Below are positions 1 through 6,239 of a stretch of DNA of 10,903 nt, piece by piece. Numbering within the stretch: the stretch's first letter is position 1; the number at the start of each line of letters is the position of its first letter. This stretch comes from Verrucomicrobiota bacterium. Lineage in GTDB: Bacteria > Verrucomicrobiota > Verrucomicrobiia > Chthoniobacterales > UBA10450. The position numbers and the translations under genes are program-made. The notes beneath the pieces are model-generated. The model was not told the DNA's origin. It searched no databases and saw only the letters and a program-made list of their open reading frames with translations. The stretch spans positions 1-10,903 of the forward strand of contig QHPN01000113.1 of assembly GCA_003219115.1 (NCBI GenBank). The letters are read 5' to 3'.

Positions 1-2
1 AC

Positions 3-74
3 GCCTTCTTCGCTGTCTTCTTTCTTATCTACAACCTGGCAATGCTTGGGAGCAATCTGCTGCGGCTGATGTAG
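3..74 (+). CDS. C-terminal fragment of a hydrophobic protein
   Basis: The third forward frame is open from the window edge and ends at TAG (72-74). It gives 23 residues that are strongly hydrophobic (FFAVFFLIYNLAMLG) and end in NLLRLM. This looks like a last membrane helix with a short basic tail. A hydrophobic YNL-type end also occurs in some transposases, so the family cannot be decided from this piece. The other two forward frames also end within 90 bases, but their translations look less protein-like. The frame choice rests on composition only. Confidence 0.45.
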   Translation, partial: AFFAVFFLIYNLAMLGSNLLRLM

Positions 75-299
75 GGCTCAGGTAAGAAATAAGAGAACAG
101 AGAAACAGAGGCTAAAGAGCGACCGGGTGTTAAAACAAACGCGGGAGCCAGCATCAAATCGTCCTTAGCCTGGGGCGGGATCGTTCAAGAAATTTTGTGG
201 GAATTTCCGCAGCCGGCGACCGCGGCTACAACGAGCTGCAAATCAGGAATTCGCTAGTTCATCGTAGACAAGGCGAACGATCTGCAAGAATACTGAGTT
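75..299. other. Spacer without a recognised gene
   Basis: This spacer lies between the partial protein and the GNAT gene. It holds a purine-rich stretch with repeated CAGAG/AGAGA words (about 89-120). I see no coding frame that resembles a protein, no strong dyad and no convincing promoter. Confidence 0.5.
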
Positions 300-756
300 G
301 TGCGTATCGAGCTGGACGATCTGAGTCGGCCCGAGATCGCCGAGCTTTTGAAGGAACATCTGGCGAGCATGTTTCTGGTTACGCCGCCGGAAAGTGTTCA
401 TGCGCTGCCGATCGAGAAGTTGCGTAGCCCGAAAGTTACCTTCTGGAGTGCGTGGGAGAACGGCGAGCTCCTTGGCTGCGGAGCGTTGCAGGAACTCGAT
501 CCGCAGCATGGCGAGATCAAGTCGATGCGGACCGTTTCGCGTCATCTTCGCAAGGGCGTCGCCCGCGCGGTTCTGGACCATATTATCAAGGTGGCAAAGC
601 GACGTGGTTTATCGGCGCCTGAGCCTGGAGACGGGTTCTATGGCGGCATTCGAACAGGCCCGCCAACTCTATGCCGGTGCCGGCTTCGTCTGCTGCGAGC
701 CGTTTGCCCATTACAGGCATGATCCGAACAGCGTGTTTATGACAATGAAGCTATGA
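300..756 (+). pseudogene. GNAT-family N-acetyltransferase, broken by one frameshift
   Basis: Read from GTG at 300, the frame gives an N-terminal GNAT half: VTFWSAWENGELLGCGAL, then GEIKSMRT, then the acetyl-CoA loop region RHLRKGVARAVL. After codon RRGLS (about 612-615) the homologous sequence continues in another forward frame as RLSLETGSMAAFEQARQLYAGAGF, ending DPNSVFMTMKL with TGA at 754-756. Dropping one G from the GG at 614-615 restores a single protein of 151 residues, the usual length for YsnE-like acetyltransferases. That group transfers acetyl from acetyl-CoA to an amine; the substrate here is unknown. The start has only a weak ribosome site. The shift may be a real mutation or a sequencing or assembly error, because both halves are otherwise well conserved. 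Confidence 0.85.
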
Positions 757-758
757 CT

Positions 759-776
759 TCAGAGGTCACAGGTCAG
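759..776. repeat. Short AGAGGTCA-type spacer repeat
   Basis: TCAGAGGTCACAGGTCAG lies just after the GNAT stop. Related words occur in two other spacers (6195-6223 and 8813-8834). It looks like a low-level interspersed or tandem motif rather than a coding feature. Confidence 0.4.
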
Positions 777-807
777 ACGCACGAGGCCATGGCGCGCCAA
801 GGCGGGC

Positions 808-828
808 AGACGTGAGACGTGAGACGTC
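808..828. repeat. Three tandem copies of a 7-base unit
   Basis: AGACGTG, AGACGTG and AGACGTC follow one another exactly in the spacer between the GNAT gene and element copy 1. The last unit makes the local dyad GTGAGACGTCAC. No function is visible. Confidence 0.7.
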
Positions 829-844
829 ACAAATCAGAGGAACT

Positions 845-875
845 ATCATCATCGTAAGCGGCTTACGATGATGAT
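845..875. repeat. Perfect 31-base palindrome at the left end of element 1
   Basis: Arms 845-859 and 861-875 are perfectly complementary (15 base pairs) around the single base G860. The inner part, ATCGTAAGCGGCTTACGAT (851-869), is the element consensus. The outer six bases are extra ATC units on one side matched by GAT units on the other. It lies 25 bases beyond the stop codon of the minus-strand small gene, so it could also act as a transcription terminator hairpin, although no T-run follows. Confidence 0.85.
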
Positions 876-899
876 GGCGAAAGAGGAGTAATCCCAGAT

Positions 900-1100
900 T
901 TAGGAGAGTTTAAGTAATTTGCGGGATTTGGGATCGCGCGGTGGCCAGGGTTTGCCCGCTTTCTTGGCGGCGCGCCTGGCTTCACGGATCGCGACCATCT
1001 GTCGGGCATGCGACTTGGTTAGCTCACGCCGGCTGGCCAGTCCGCCGCGATGGCCGATGGCGGCGAGATATTGGCGCACCTTCTTTTGCACGGGGGTCAT
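900..1100 (-). CDS. Small, very basic protein of unknown function
   Basis: The gene encodes 66 residues from ATG at 1100 to TAA at 900-902. About 19 Lys/Arg against 3 Asp/Glu make it strongly basic. It has a GHRGGLASRRELTKSHARQM core, an REARRAAKKAGKPWPP segment and a basic tail. It has no signal peptide or membrane segment, so a nucleic-acid-binding role is plausible, but I do not recognise a defined family. That it is a true gene is supported by the second copy at 2813-3007, which aligns along the whole length with mostly third-base or conservative changes before decay. Only a weak purine stretch (AGGA about 15 bases upstream) could serve as a ribosome site. A palindrome sits 19 bases upstream and another 25 bases downstream. 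Confidence 0.7.
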   Translation of the reverse strand: MTPVQKKVRQYLAAIGHRGGLASRRELTKSHARQMVAIREARRAAKKAGKPWPPRDPKSRKLLKLS

Positions 1101-1118
1101 TGCTTCGTTCTATCCTGT

Positions 1119-1137
1119 ATCATAAGCCGGTTATGAT
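1119..1137 (-). promoter_or_regulatory. Palindrome overlapping a possible -10 of the small gene
   Basis: ATCATAAGCCGGTTATGAT is the right-hand palindrome of element 1 (7-base arms and a 5-base centre). Read on the minus strand, its last six bases are TATGAT, a good -10 hexamer placed to start transcription shortly before the ATG at 1100. Copy 2 keeps the same TATGAT (3025-3030), whereas both left-hand palindromes lack it. A bound palindrome here could therefore control the small gene. No -35 hexamer is convincing. Confidence 0.45.
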
Positions 1138-1193
1138 CGAGCAGATTCGATCAGAGATAAGAGATTACAGGGCAGAGGGCAGCGGCAGAGCAG

Positions 1194-2525
1194 CTAACCG
1201 CTGACGGCATAGAGTTGCCATTTATCCGGGACGCCTTTCAAGTCGTAATCGCCTTTGGCCTGGAAGGAGATGCCTGATCCGACGACGAGGTCTTTCGTCG
1301 TACTGGAAACCAGGACCTCGCCAGGTGCGCTCTGGCCTTGCACGCGCGAGGCGATGTGGACCGCGATTCCGCCGATGTTGTCGCCCATGAGCTCGACTTC
1401 GCCGGTATGGACACCTGTCCGGACCTCGAGACCCAATGGCTTTACCAGCGAAGCAATGGCGGAAGCGCACCTGACCGCTCGCGCCGGGCCATCGAAGCTC
1501 GCCATGATTCCGTCGCCGGCAGTGTTCGTTTCGCGACCCCGAAAGCGTTTCAATTCACCGCGAACGATTCCGTAATAGGCTTCGAGTTTATCCTTCCAGG
1601 CCCGGTCCCCGAGTTCGCTCAGCGTCTTGGTAGAATCGGCGATATCCACAAATAGCACCGTTGCCAGGACGCGGTCGTCAATCACGGGCGGGCGAACGCC
1701 AGTCACAAATTCCTGGATGTCGGCAATAATCTTCTCCGGTTCGATCGCCATAATAGAATGGGTGTCCCCCGGATATTCGACAAATTTCGCACCGGGTATT
1801 CGCTTCGCCATGTCGCGTCCGCCCTCCACATTCACGGCCGGGTCGCCGGTCCGGTTCATGATCAACGCCGGCACTTTGATCGCTCCCAAGATCGAGCGAA
1901 TATCGATCTCGGAGTTCATGGTTTCGTAGGCAGCGACGGCGGAGGGACTGCCGGCGGCTCGCATGTAACGCCTGGCATGCTCGATCAAATCCTGAGAGGC
2001 ATTCGGTCCCATGCCGGCGCCGGGACCTCTAATATACCACTCCGACGGCCAGTTTTCCTGAACGTCCTTGATCATCTCGGCGTACTGCTGCGCATTCAAT
2101 CCCCATGGATGATCTTCCGTGGCGAGCCATCGGGCCATCCCTCCCCAAGTAAGGAGCGATCGCGTGCGCAGGGGGTAGGTTGCGGCGAATATGCAAGCCA
2201 TGGAGGCGCCTTCCGAAACGCCCAATATCACGGCCGATTCAAGGCCGACCGCATCCATTACTGCGCGAATGTCGTCGCTACGCTCCTCGAGTGTGGCCAT
2301 GCCAGTCGGGCGATCGGAGAGGCCGGTGCCACGTTTGTCGAAGCGAATGAGGCGACAGACCGAACCAAGCTTCCGAAGAAAATCCGCTCGCATGGGAAAC
2401 TCCCAATCCATATCAAGATGCGAAAAGGTGCCGGGCGCCCAAATGAGGTCGAACGAACCGCCACCGCTGACCTGATAGGCGATGTAGACATCGCCGCTTT
2501 TCGCGTAGTGAGTTTCCGGTTTCAC
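1194..2525 (-). CDS. Alpha/beta-hydrolase fused to a class III nucleotide cyclase domain
   Basis: The protein has 443 residues from GTG at 2525; MKPETHYAKSGDVYIAYQV is the usual start of this group and an in-frame stop lies 27 bases upstream. Residues 20-275 are an alpha/beta-hydrolase with nucleophile elbow GVSEG (Ser104), Asp228 in NRTGDP and His256 in GDTHS. Residues 285-443 are a class III adenylate/guanylate cyclase homology domain with metal-binding Asp294 (FVDIADST) and Asp338 (TAGDG) and transition-state Arg394 (HIASRV). The usual adenine-selecting Lys and Asp are Asn334 and Asn383, and the transition-state Asn is His390, so substrate and activity are uncertain. Such fusions occur in soil bacteria and are thought to couple sensing or hydrolysis of a small ligand to cyclic nucleotide production. 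There is no signal peptide, so it should be cytoplasmic. A close Shine-Dalgarno is lacking: GAGGAG lies about 20 bases upstream. It stands alone between the two palindrome elements. Confidence 0.9.
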   Translation of the reverse strand: MKPETHYAKSGDVYIAYQVSGGGSFDLIWAPGTFSHLDMDWEFPMRADFLRKLGSVCRLIRFDKRGTGLSDRPTGMATLEERSDDIRAVMDAVGLESAVILGVSEGASMACIFAATYPLRTRSLLTWGGMARWLATEDHPWGLNAQQYAEMIKDVQENWPSEWYIRGPGAGMGPNASQDLIEHARRYMRAAGSPSAVAAYETMNSEIDIRSILGAIKVPALIMNRTGDPAVNVEGGRDMAKRIPGAKFVEYPGDTHSIMAIEPEKIIADIQEFVTGVRPPVIDDRVLATVLFVDIADSTKTLSELGDRAWKDKLEAYYGIVRGELKRFRGRETNTAGDGIMASFDGPARAVRCASAIASLVKPLGLEVRTGVHTGEVELMGDNIGGIAVHIASRVQGQSAPGEVLVSSTTKDLVVGSGISFQAKGDYDLKGVPDKWQLYAVSG

Positions 2526-2774
2526 AAGTCTGGGCGGGAGTGCGCTCCTCTAATAAATAACGCGCTGTCGTCCACTTTGCCTGCCGCAGAACTCGACTTC
2601 AAGGAGACAAAGCGAACGCCTCGTAGAGAGGCGAGGGTCAGAAATGCCTACAACAAGCCTTCTTTCCTGAATACTGCGGCTACGCTCACAGGCGATATTG
2701 CCGTTTAAGGAAAGGCGAACGCCGGGTAGGAAGGTCTTTTGTTTCAGGAGGCCTGATGGTCCTGGCACTGAATG
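2526..2774. other. Spacer with one small hairpin
   Basis: This spacer lies upstream of the cyclase fusion gene and should hold its promoter, but no clear -35/-10 pair stands out. CGCCTC (2617-2622) and GAGGCG (2628-2633) form a 6-base-pair hairpin. The word GCGAACGCC occurs at about 2612 and again at about 2715. An open frame through this spacer on the minus strand does not look like a protein. Confidence 0.45.
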
Positions 2775-2793
2775 ATCGCAAGCGGCTTACGAT
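2775..2793. repeat. Left palindrome of element 2
   Basis: ATCGCAAGCGGCTTACGAT is a 19-base palindrome with centre G2784 and one mismatched pair (C2779/A2789). It is one base different from the inner part of the left palindrome of element 1. Confidence 0.75.
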
Positions 2794-2812
2794 AGAAAAA
2801 AATTGAGCTCAT

Positions 2813-3007
2813 TCAAGAGAGCTTGAGTAATTTGCGCGATTTGGGATCGCGCGGCGGGCCAGGGTTTGCGTGCGTTCTTGACGGCGCGCGTGGCTTCGCG
2901 GATCGCAACCGTTTGTCGGGCGTGCGACTTGGTTAGCTCGGGCCGGCTGGCCGTTCCGCCGCGATGGACACGAGATATTGGCGAATTTGCTTTCCAACTC
3001 TAATCAC
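2813..3007 (-). pseudogene. Decayed copy of the small basic protein gene
   Basis: Aligned with the intact gene at 900-1100, a GTG (3005-3007) stands at the position of its ATG and opens IRQYLVSI, matching VRQYLAAI. A 7-base deletion near 2967 then shifts the frame. The homologous sequence resumes as RGGTASRPELTKSHARQTVAIREATRA. One extra base near 2855-2858, within KPWP, shifts it again, after which RDPKSRKLLKLS and a TGA (2813-2815) follow. Two frame-changing indels in 195 bases make it non-coding as it stands. A different minus-strand frame happens to stay open across it but does not resemble the intact protein. Confidence 0.75.
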
Positions 3008-3024
3008 GTTGTGTTCTATCACGT

Positions 3025-3043
3025 ATCATAAGCGGCTTACGAT
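3025..3043. repeat. Right palindrome of element 2
   Basis: ATCATAAGCGGCTTACGAT is a palindrome with centre G3034 and one mismatched pair (A3028/C3040). Like the right palindrome of element 1, it begins with ATCATA, which is a TATGAT -10 hexamer on the minus strand upstream of the small-gene start. Confidence 0.75.
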
Positions 3044-3105
3044 CAATGGTTGATTAATAGAAATGTGTGCGGCGAGAGCATCGAGCACGGACACGCGCTT
3101 CCCGC

Positions 3106-3120
3106 TTGTAGGGCCTACAA
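3106..3120. repeat. Perfect 15-base inverted repeat
   Basis: TTGTAGG and CCTACAA flank a single G. It lies in the spacer 3044-3232 between element 2 and the 3' end of the membrane-protein gene, where I see no gene. It could be an operator or a small hairpin and is unrelated to the element palindromes. Confidence 0.5.
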
Positions 3121-3232
3121 CTCGGAGAAAGCCGCGTATCCATCCGAAAATGTCGATCGGCCAGCTTTAGACAAACGCGCCCAGGCCGAGCGGAGTATGA
3201 TCGGATGCGAGCGCGGTAGGACTCCAGAGTGA

Positions 3233-4081
3233 TTAGTGATGAGTTTGTTCGTCTATCTGCGGTCCACTGGGCCAGAAAAAATTCTTCAATGCATAGAGCT
3301 CAAGCGCGAATGAAATGAAACCGCCATAACCGAGAAGGGGCATTTCGAAAATTCGCAAAAACTCCGTGCCCGGGGTGTGATAAACCCATTTCGGAAAGGA
3401 GTAATAGTTCCACATCTCCCAGAAGAAACCGCAGATCAACGCGCCGAGTGCAAGCGACAGGACGATTCGCCAATCGCCATCCCGCAGTTTCTGCAGAAAA
3501 TGCGGCCGGCCAATCCAATGGTTAATCGGCTCGAAAATCAAAACGAGCGAAGTCCAGGTGAAGGGATAAAAAAATTTCGGGCAGGCCAGCAGCAATACCA
3601 ACATAGCGACGCCGGCAACGAACAGAACGACAAAGACCCGCGGAGTTGCCGGCACGCGCGGGCCGGAATTGCAAAAATGCGTCCAACGAAAGGTCTGAAT
3701 CAGCTCCGCGGTTTCAAATACAGCCGGAATGACAGTCGAGAACGCGATTGTGCAAAGGAGATTGAACTGAAGCGGGGTGAACAGTTCGCGCCCGAGATAC
3801 TCCCAATTCGCCGTGCGCAAGTTGATGAGTTCAAACAACCACCAGACTGGCGCCGAAAAACAAAAGAGCAGCACAAATTTTCGCGTTGACCGCGACCAGA
3901 GCGAATTGCCCTGGCGCGCCGACACGAGAGCGTCGACAAGAAGAATGTATCCGAGCCAAAGCGGGAAGAACAGCCATGAAGTGCGCGCATTGGGCAGCAT
4001 CCAGTTGAATAGCCAGCAAACCGCCAGCAGGAACAGCCCTACCCAACCACGTGACGGCCAGACTCGGATTAGTCGAATCAT
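3233..4081 (-). CDS. Conserved polytopic membrane protein of unknown function
   Basis: The protein has 282 residues from ATG at 4081 (an AAAAG stretch just upstream is a weak ribosome site) to TAA at 3233-3235. About seven or eight hydrophobic segments are visible, near residues 12-30, 36-54, 68-86, 105-122, 147-167, 172-184, 205-222 and 246-264. They are separated by short loops rich in Trp, Arg and Phe. Conserved-looking motifs are FEPINHWIGRP (183-193), the acidic/aromatic run GFFWEMWNYYSFPKW (218-232) and IFEMPLLGYGGFI (244-256). The Glu and Trp residues inside membrane segments suggest a functional site rather than simple anchoring. I recognise the pattern as a recurring hypothetical membrane protein but cannot name a reaction. 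It diverges from the Ca2+/H+ antiporter gene across 253 bases. Confidence 0.8.
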   Translation of the reverse strand: MIRLIRVWPSRGWVGLFLLAVCWLFNWMLPNARTSWLFFPLWLGYILLVDALVSARQGNSLWSRSTRKFVLLFCFSAPVWWLFELINLRTANWEYLGRELFTPLQFNLLCTIAFSTVIPAVFETAELIQTFRWTHFCNSGPRVPATPRVFVVLFVAGVAMLVLLLACPKFFYPFTWTSLVLIFEPINHWIGRPHFLQKLRDGDWRIVLSLALGALICGFFWEMWNYYSFPKWVYHTPGTEFLRIFEMPLLGYGGFISFALELYALKNFFWPSGPQIDEQTHH

Positions 4082-4334
4082 CTACTTTTCAACGATACAC
4101 GGCGCCTGGACTGGTGCTGTTGTTTGCACTGGAGGCGGTGACGGTAAAGCGCGCCAGTGGCAGTTAAATAAAGCTAAGTGAAGCCGGTCAGGCTGTCGCC
4201 GCAGAACATTATCCGCCCTCGCTGCCGACCAGTGCATGCGTTGCGAAGATGCGGCACAAGGTATTTTCAGAGCTCAACCACGGATCCGAATGGAGAGTTG
4301 ATTAGCGGAGGCAAGTCGCGAAATTCGCAGACTT
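4082..4334. promoter_or_regulatory. Divergent intergenic region, presumed promoters for both sides
   Basis: These 253 bases separate the start codons of the membrane-protein gene (minus) and the cax gene (plus), so promoters for both must lie here or inside the genes. An AT-rich patch (TTAAATAAAG, about 4165-4174) is the only promoter-like stretch. GCGGAGG at 4305-4311 precedes the cax start by more than 20 bases. No riboswitch or strong operator dyad is seen. Confidence 0.35.
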
Positions 4335-5432
4335 TTGAAACTTAAACCGTCGCTCGACTGGCTGCTTATCTTCGTTCCGCTCGCGATCCTGCTGCGCTTC
4401 TGGCCGGGAGGCAGCAGTCCGACTGCGCTTTTTGTTTGTTCCGCTCTCGGCATCATTCCGGTCGCGGGGTGGATCGGGCGCGCCACCGAAACGCTTGCCC
4501 TCCGCGTCGGAGAAGGCCTGGGCGGATTGCTCAATGCCACTTTCGGAAACGCCGCCGAGCTGATCATCGCCGGCATCGCGCTTTCCAAAGGTCTGACCAA
4601 TGTGGTGAAAGCCTCCATTACCGGATCGATCATCGGCAACGTGTTGCTTGTGCTCGGCCTCTCCATTCTCTTCGGCGGCGTTAAATACAAAGAACAATAT
4701 TTCAACCGCAGCGGGGCGCGCACTTCAGTCGTCTCGCTCTCACTGGCCGCGGTCGGCCTTATCATCCCGACGGTTTTCCACCTCACCGCTTATTCCAGCC
4801 CCGCTGGCTGGAGCCCGTTGGCTGAGCAGAAGCTCTCGTTAGGCATCGCCATCGTCCTGTTCCTTACCTACTTCTGCGTGCTCGGTTTCTCGCTTCGAAC
4901 TCATAGATATTTCTTTCAATGTGGTGAGGAAGGCATCGAGGAAAGCGGGAGGCAATGGTCGGTCGGCAAGGCCGTTTTCATTCTCCTCATCTCCACCGCT
5001 GTGGTCGCCGTGCTCTCGGAGTTTCTCGTCGGCACAATCGAAGACGTCCGGCACTCCGTCGGCGTGACCGAGGTATTTATCGGCGTGATCGTGGTGGCGA
5101 TTGTGGGTAACGCAGCCGAGCACTCGACCGCGATAATCATGGCGATGAAAAATAAGATGAACCTGAGCGTCGGCATCGCTATCGGCTCCAGTCTGCAAAT
5201 TGCGCTTTTCGTCGCGCCGGTGCTGATTTTTCTCTCCTACGTTTTCGGGCGACCGATGGATCTGGAATTCTCGCTCCCGGAAGTTTTCGCGGTTGTGGCT
5301 TCGGTCTATATTCTGTTTCAGATCAGCGGCGACGGCGAGACCAACTGGATTGAAGGGATCCAACTTCTCTCGGTCTATGTGATTCTGGGGATTCTGTTTT
5401 TCTATCTGCCGGAGCCGCAGCGACTGCATTAG
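4335..5432 (+). CDS. cax: Calcium/proton antiporter of the CaxA family
   Basis: This 365-residue inner-membrane exchanger is expected to export Ca2+ in exchange for H+. The two signature repeats of the cation/Ca2+ exchanger superfamily are present: LLNATFGNAAELIIA (65-79) and VVAIVGNAAEHSTAI (253-267). Their Asn and Glu residues (Asn72, Glu75, Asn259, Glu262) form the ion site in solved CAX structures. About eleven hydrophobic segments are arranged as two halves joined by an acidic loop (CGEEGIEE, 196-203). Length and order fit the family (usually 350-400 residues). The start is taken as TTG at 4335 because a stop (TGA 4299-4301) lies upstream and no ATG or GTG lies between; KLKPSLDWLLIFVP is a typical beginning. 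There is no clear Shine-Dalgarno, so the start is the least certain part. Hairpins that may end the transcript follow 22 bases after the stop. Confidence 0.93.
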   Translation: MKLKPSLDWLLIFVPLAILLRFWPGGSSPTALFVCSALGIIPVAGWIGRATETLALRVGEGLGGLLNATFGNAAELIIAGIALSKGLTNVVKASITGSIIGNVLLVLGLSILFGGVKYKEQYFNRSGARTSVVSLSLAAVGLIIPTVFHLTAYSSPAGWSPLAEQKLSLGIAIVLFLTYFCVLGFSLRTHRYFFQCGEEGIEESGRQWSVGKAVFILLISTAVVAVLSEFLVGTIEDVRHSVGVTEVFIGVIVVAIVGNAAEHSTAIIMAMKNKMNLSVGIAIGSSLQIALFVAPVLIFLSYVFGRPMDLEFSLPEVFAVVASVYILFQISGDGETNWIEGIQLLSVYVILGILFFYLPEPQRLH

Positions 5433-5453
5433 TAATTGGTGATCGGATACAGG

Positions 5454-5476
5454 GTGTTCGGCGAGGCGCCGAACAC
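5454..5476. terminator. GC-rich hairpin after cax
   Basis: GTGTTCGGCG (5454-5463) and CGCCGAACAC (5467-5476) are perfect 10-base arms around the loop AGG. It lies 22 bases after the cax stop, in a convergent spacer, so a two-way terminator is plausible. No T-run follows, so it is not a textbook intrinsic terminator. Confidence 0.55.
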
Positions 5477-5477
5477 G

Positions 5478-5494
5478 GCACGCGAGGCGCGTGC
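5478..5494. repeat. Second hairpin with the same AGG loop
   Basis: GCACGCG (5478-5484) and CGCGTGC (5488-5494) form a perfect 7-base-pair stem, again around AGG, one base after the first hairpin. A third dyad, CGCCGA/TCGGCG (5532-5547), follows in the same spacer. The shared loop suggests an interspersed palindromic repeat family rather than independent terminators. Confidence 0.55.
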
Positions 5495-5640
5495 GCTCCC
5501 CAGATGTAACCCGTAAACGTTTTACCTGTCGCGCCGAAGCCTCGGCGAAGGCGAAACGATGCCGCGATCTAACGATTTAACTCCAAAAGGATTCGCGAGC
5601 AGGCCCTTTAACGAAGTCAGCGCGACGAAGCGAAGCGCAG

Positions 5641-6114
5641 TCACTGCTTTACCGGAGTCCCGGCGGTTTGCACAACTTGCTCGGCCACGCATTGCCATTG
5701 ACCATTCCGTTTTACCCAGGTGTCGGTGTAACGAAAGGTACGATGGAAGGCTTTGCCGTCTTTGCCAGTTCCGCTTTCAACCGCGTCGCCGATCGCAACA
5801 CCAGCGTTTGGTCCGTAAAGGCGCACCTTCGTGTTCTTAAGGGACGTAGAAGTATAGGTATCCGTATCTTTTTTCGTTTGCTCGAGCAAACCCGACTTGT
5901 CCATAAACTTATTACTTTGTCCCACGCCGGCGAAGTCGGGTGCAATCATGTCGCCGATAGTTTTGGCGTCATGCTTCTGAATAGATGCTTCCCAGCGTTC
6001 TTCCATGGCGCGGATGGTTGCTTCCGGGCCGGCGTTTGCGGGCGATGTCTTTTCTTGGGCAACGGCTGTTGTCGCGATAATGGCGATGATAAATAACGAG
6101 GTCAGGCTCTTCAT
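5641..6114 (-). CDS. Secreted SnoaL/DUF4440-like (NTF2-fold) protein
   Basis: The protein has 157 residues from ATG at 6114, with GGAG about 9 bases upstream as ribosome site. Residues 1-19 form a signal peptide (MKS, hydrophobic LFIIAIIA, then TTAVA before Gln20), so it should be exported. The mature part is a single cone-shaped NTF2-type domain: helix ATIRAMEERWEASIQKHDAKTIGDMIAPDFAGVG (32-65), middle strands with VRLYGPNAGVAIGDAVE (97-113), and the closing strands RYTDTWVKRNGQWQCVAEQ (128-146), the family's most recognisable stretch. Many members bind small molecules or have no known activity, so no reaction is assigned. It is convergent with cax, and a promoter candidate lies just upstream. 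Confidence 0.88.
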   Translation of the reverse strand: MKSLTSLFIIAIIATTAVAQEKTSPANAGPEATIRAMEERWEASIQKHDAKTIGDMIAPDFAGVGQSNKFMDKSGLLEQTKKDTDTYTSTSLKNTKVRLYGPNAGVAIGDAVESGTGKDGKAFHRTFRYTDTWVKRNGQWQCVAEQVVQTAGTPVKQ

Positions 6115-6150
6115 ATGATTAACTCCGGTTTGATTTGATTACTCGCGGCA

Positions 6151-6180
6151 AGCGTAGGAGGCGCGGTTTTGACGGGTCAA
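6151..6180 (-). promoter_or_regulatory. Candidate sigma70-type promoter of the secreted protein gene
   Basis: On the minus strand, TTGACC (6175-6180) is followed after 18 bases by TACGCT (6151-6156). That would place the transcript start about 30 bases before the ATG at 6114. The -35 is good and the -10 matches only in part. Confidence 0.4.
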
Positions 6181-6194
6181 GAACAATTCCGAGG

Positions 6195-6223
6195 GCAGAA
6201 GTCACGGGTCACAGACAGAAGTC
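6195..6223. repeat. CAGAAGTCA-type spacer repeat
   Basis: GCAGAAGTCACGGGTCACAG is followed by ACAGAAGTC, so the unit CAGAAGTC occurs twice. Similar AGAGGTCA/AGAAGTCA words are seen at 759-776 and 8813-8834. Confidence 0.4.
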
Positions 6224-6239
6224 CGTGATCTCTTGGTCG

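Larger units (their letters stand above)
845..1137 (-). mobile_element. Palindrome-bounded small-gene element, copy 1 (intact)
   Basis: A unit of about 290 bases starts and ends with versions of one palindrome (centres at 860 and 1128) and contains a complete minus-strand gene of 66 codons. A second unit with the same order, orientation and roughly 85-90% identity over about 175 core bases (aligned by eye) lies at 2775-3043. The repeated structure with palindromic ends suggests a small non-autonomous mobile or duplicated unit. No transposase and no target-site duplication is visible, so the mobile nature is inferred. The alternative is a duplicated gene with its own operator and terminator. 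Confidence 0.55.
2775..3043 (-). mobile_element. Palindrome-bounded small-gene element, copy 2 (decayed)
   Basis: This unit of 269 bases has the same layout as copy 1: a left palindrome (2775-2793), a minus-strand small gene remnant, and a right palindrome (3025-3043). Palindrome centres are 250 bases apart, against 268 in copy 1. The orientation is the same, so the two copies form a direct repeat around the hydrolase-cyclase gene. The sequence has 7-base and 1-base indels against copy 1, as expected for an older or non-selected copy. Confidence 0.55.

Noticed and set aside
1758..2708. 316-codon open frame on the plus strand opposite the hydrolase-cyclase gene
   Set aside because: It is antisense to a clearly recognised protein, has no family features, and is explained by the codon bias of the real gene.
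2809..2997. 62-codon minus-strand frame in element 2 as a real gene
   Set aside because: It reads out of frame with the homologous small protein; the true homologue is broken by two indels.
4839..5429. 196-codon minus-strand frame inside cax
   Set aside because: It is a shadow of the antiporter gene; its His/Asp/Arg-rich translation has no recognisable domain.
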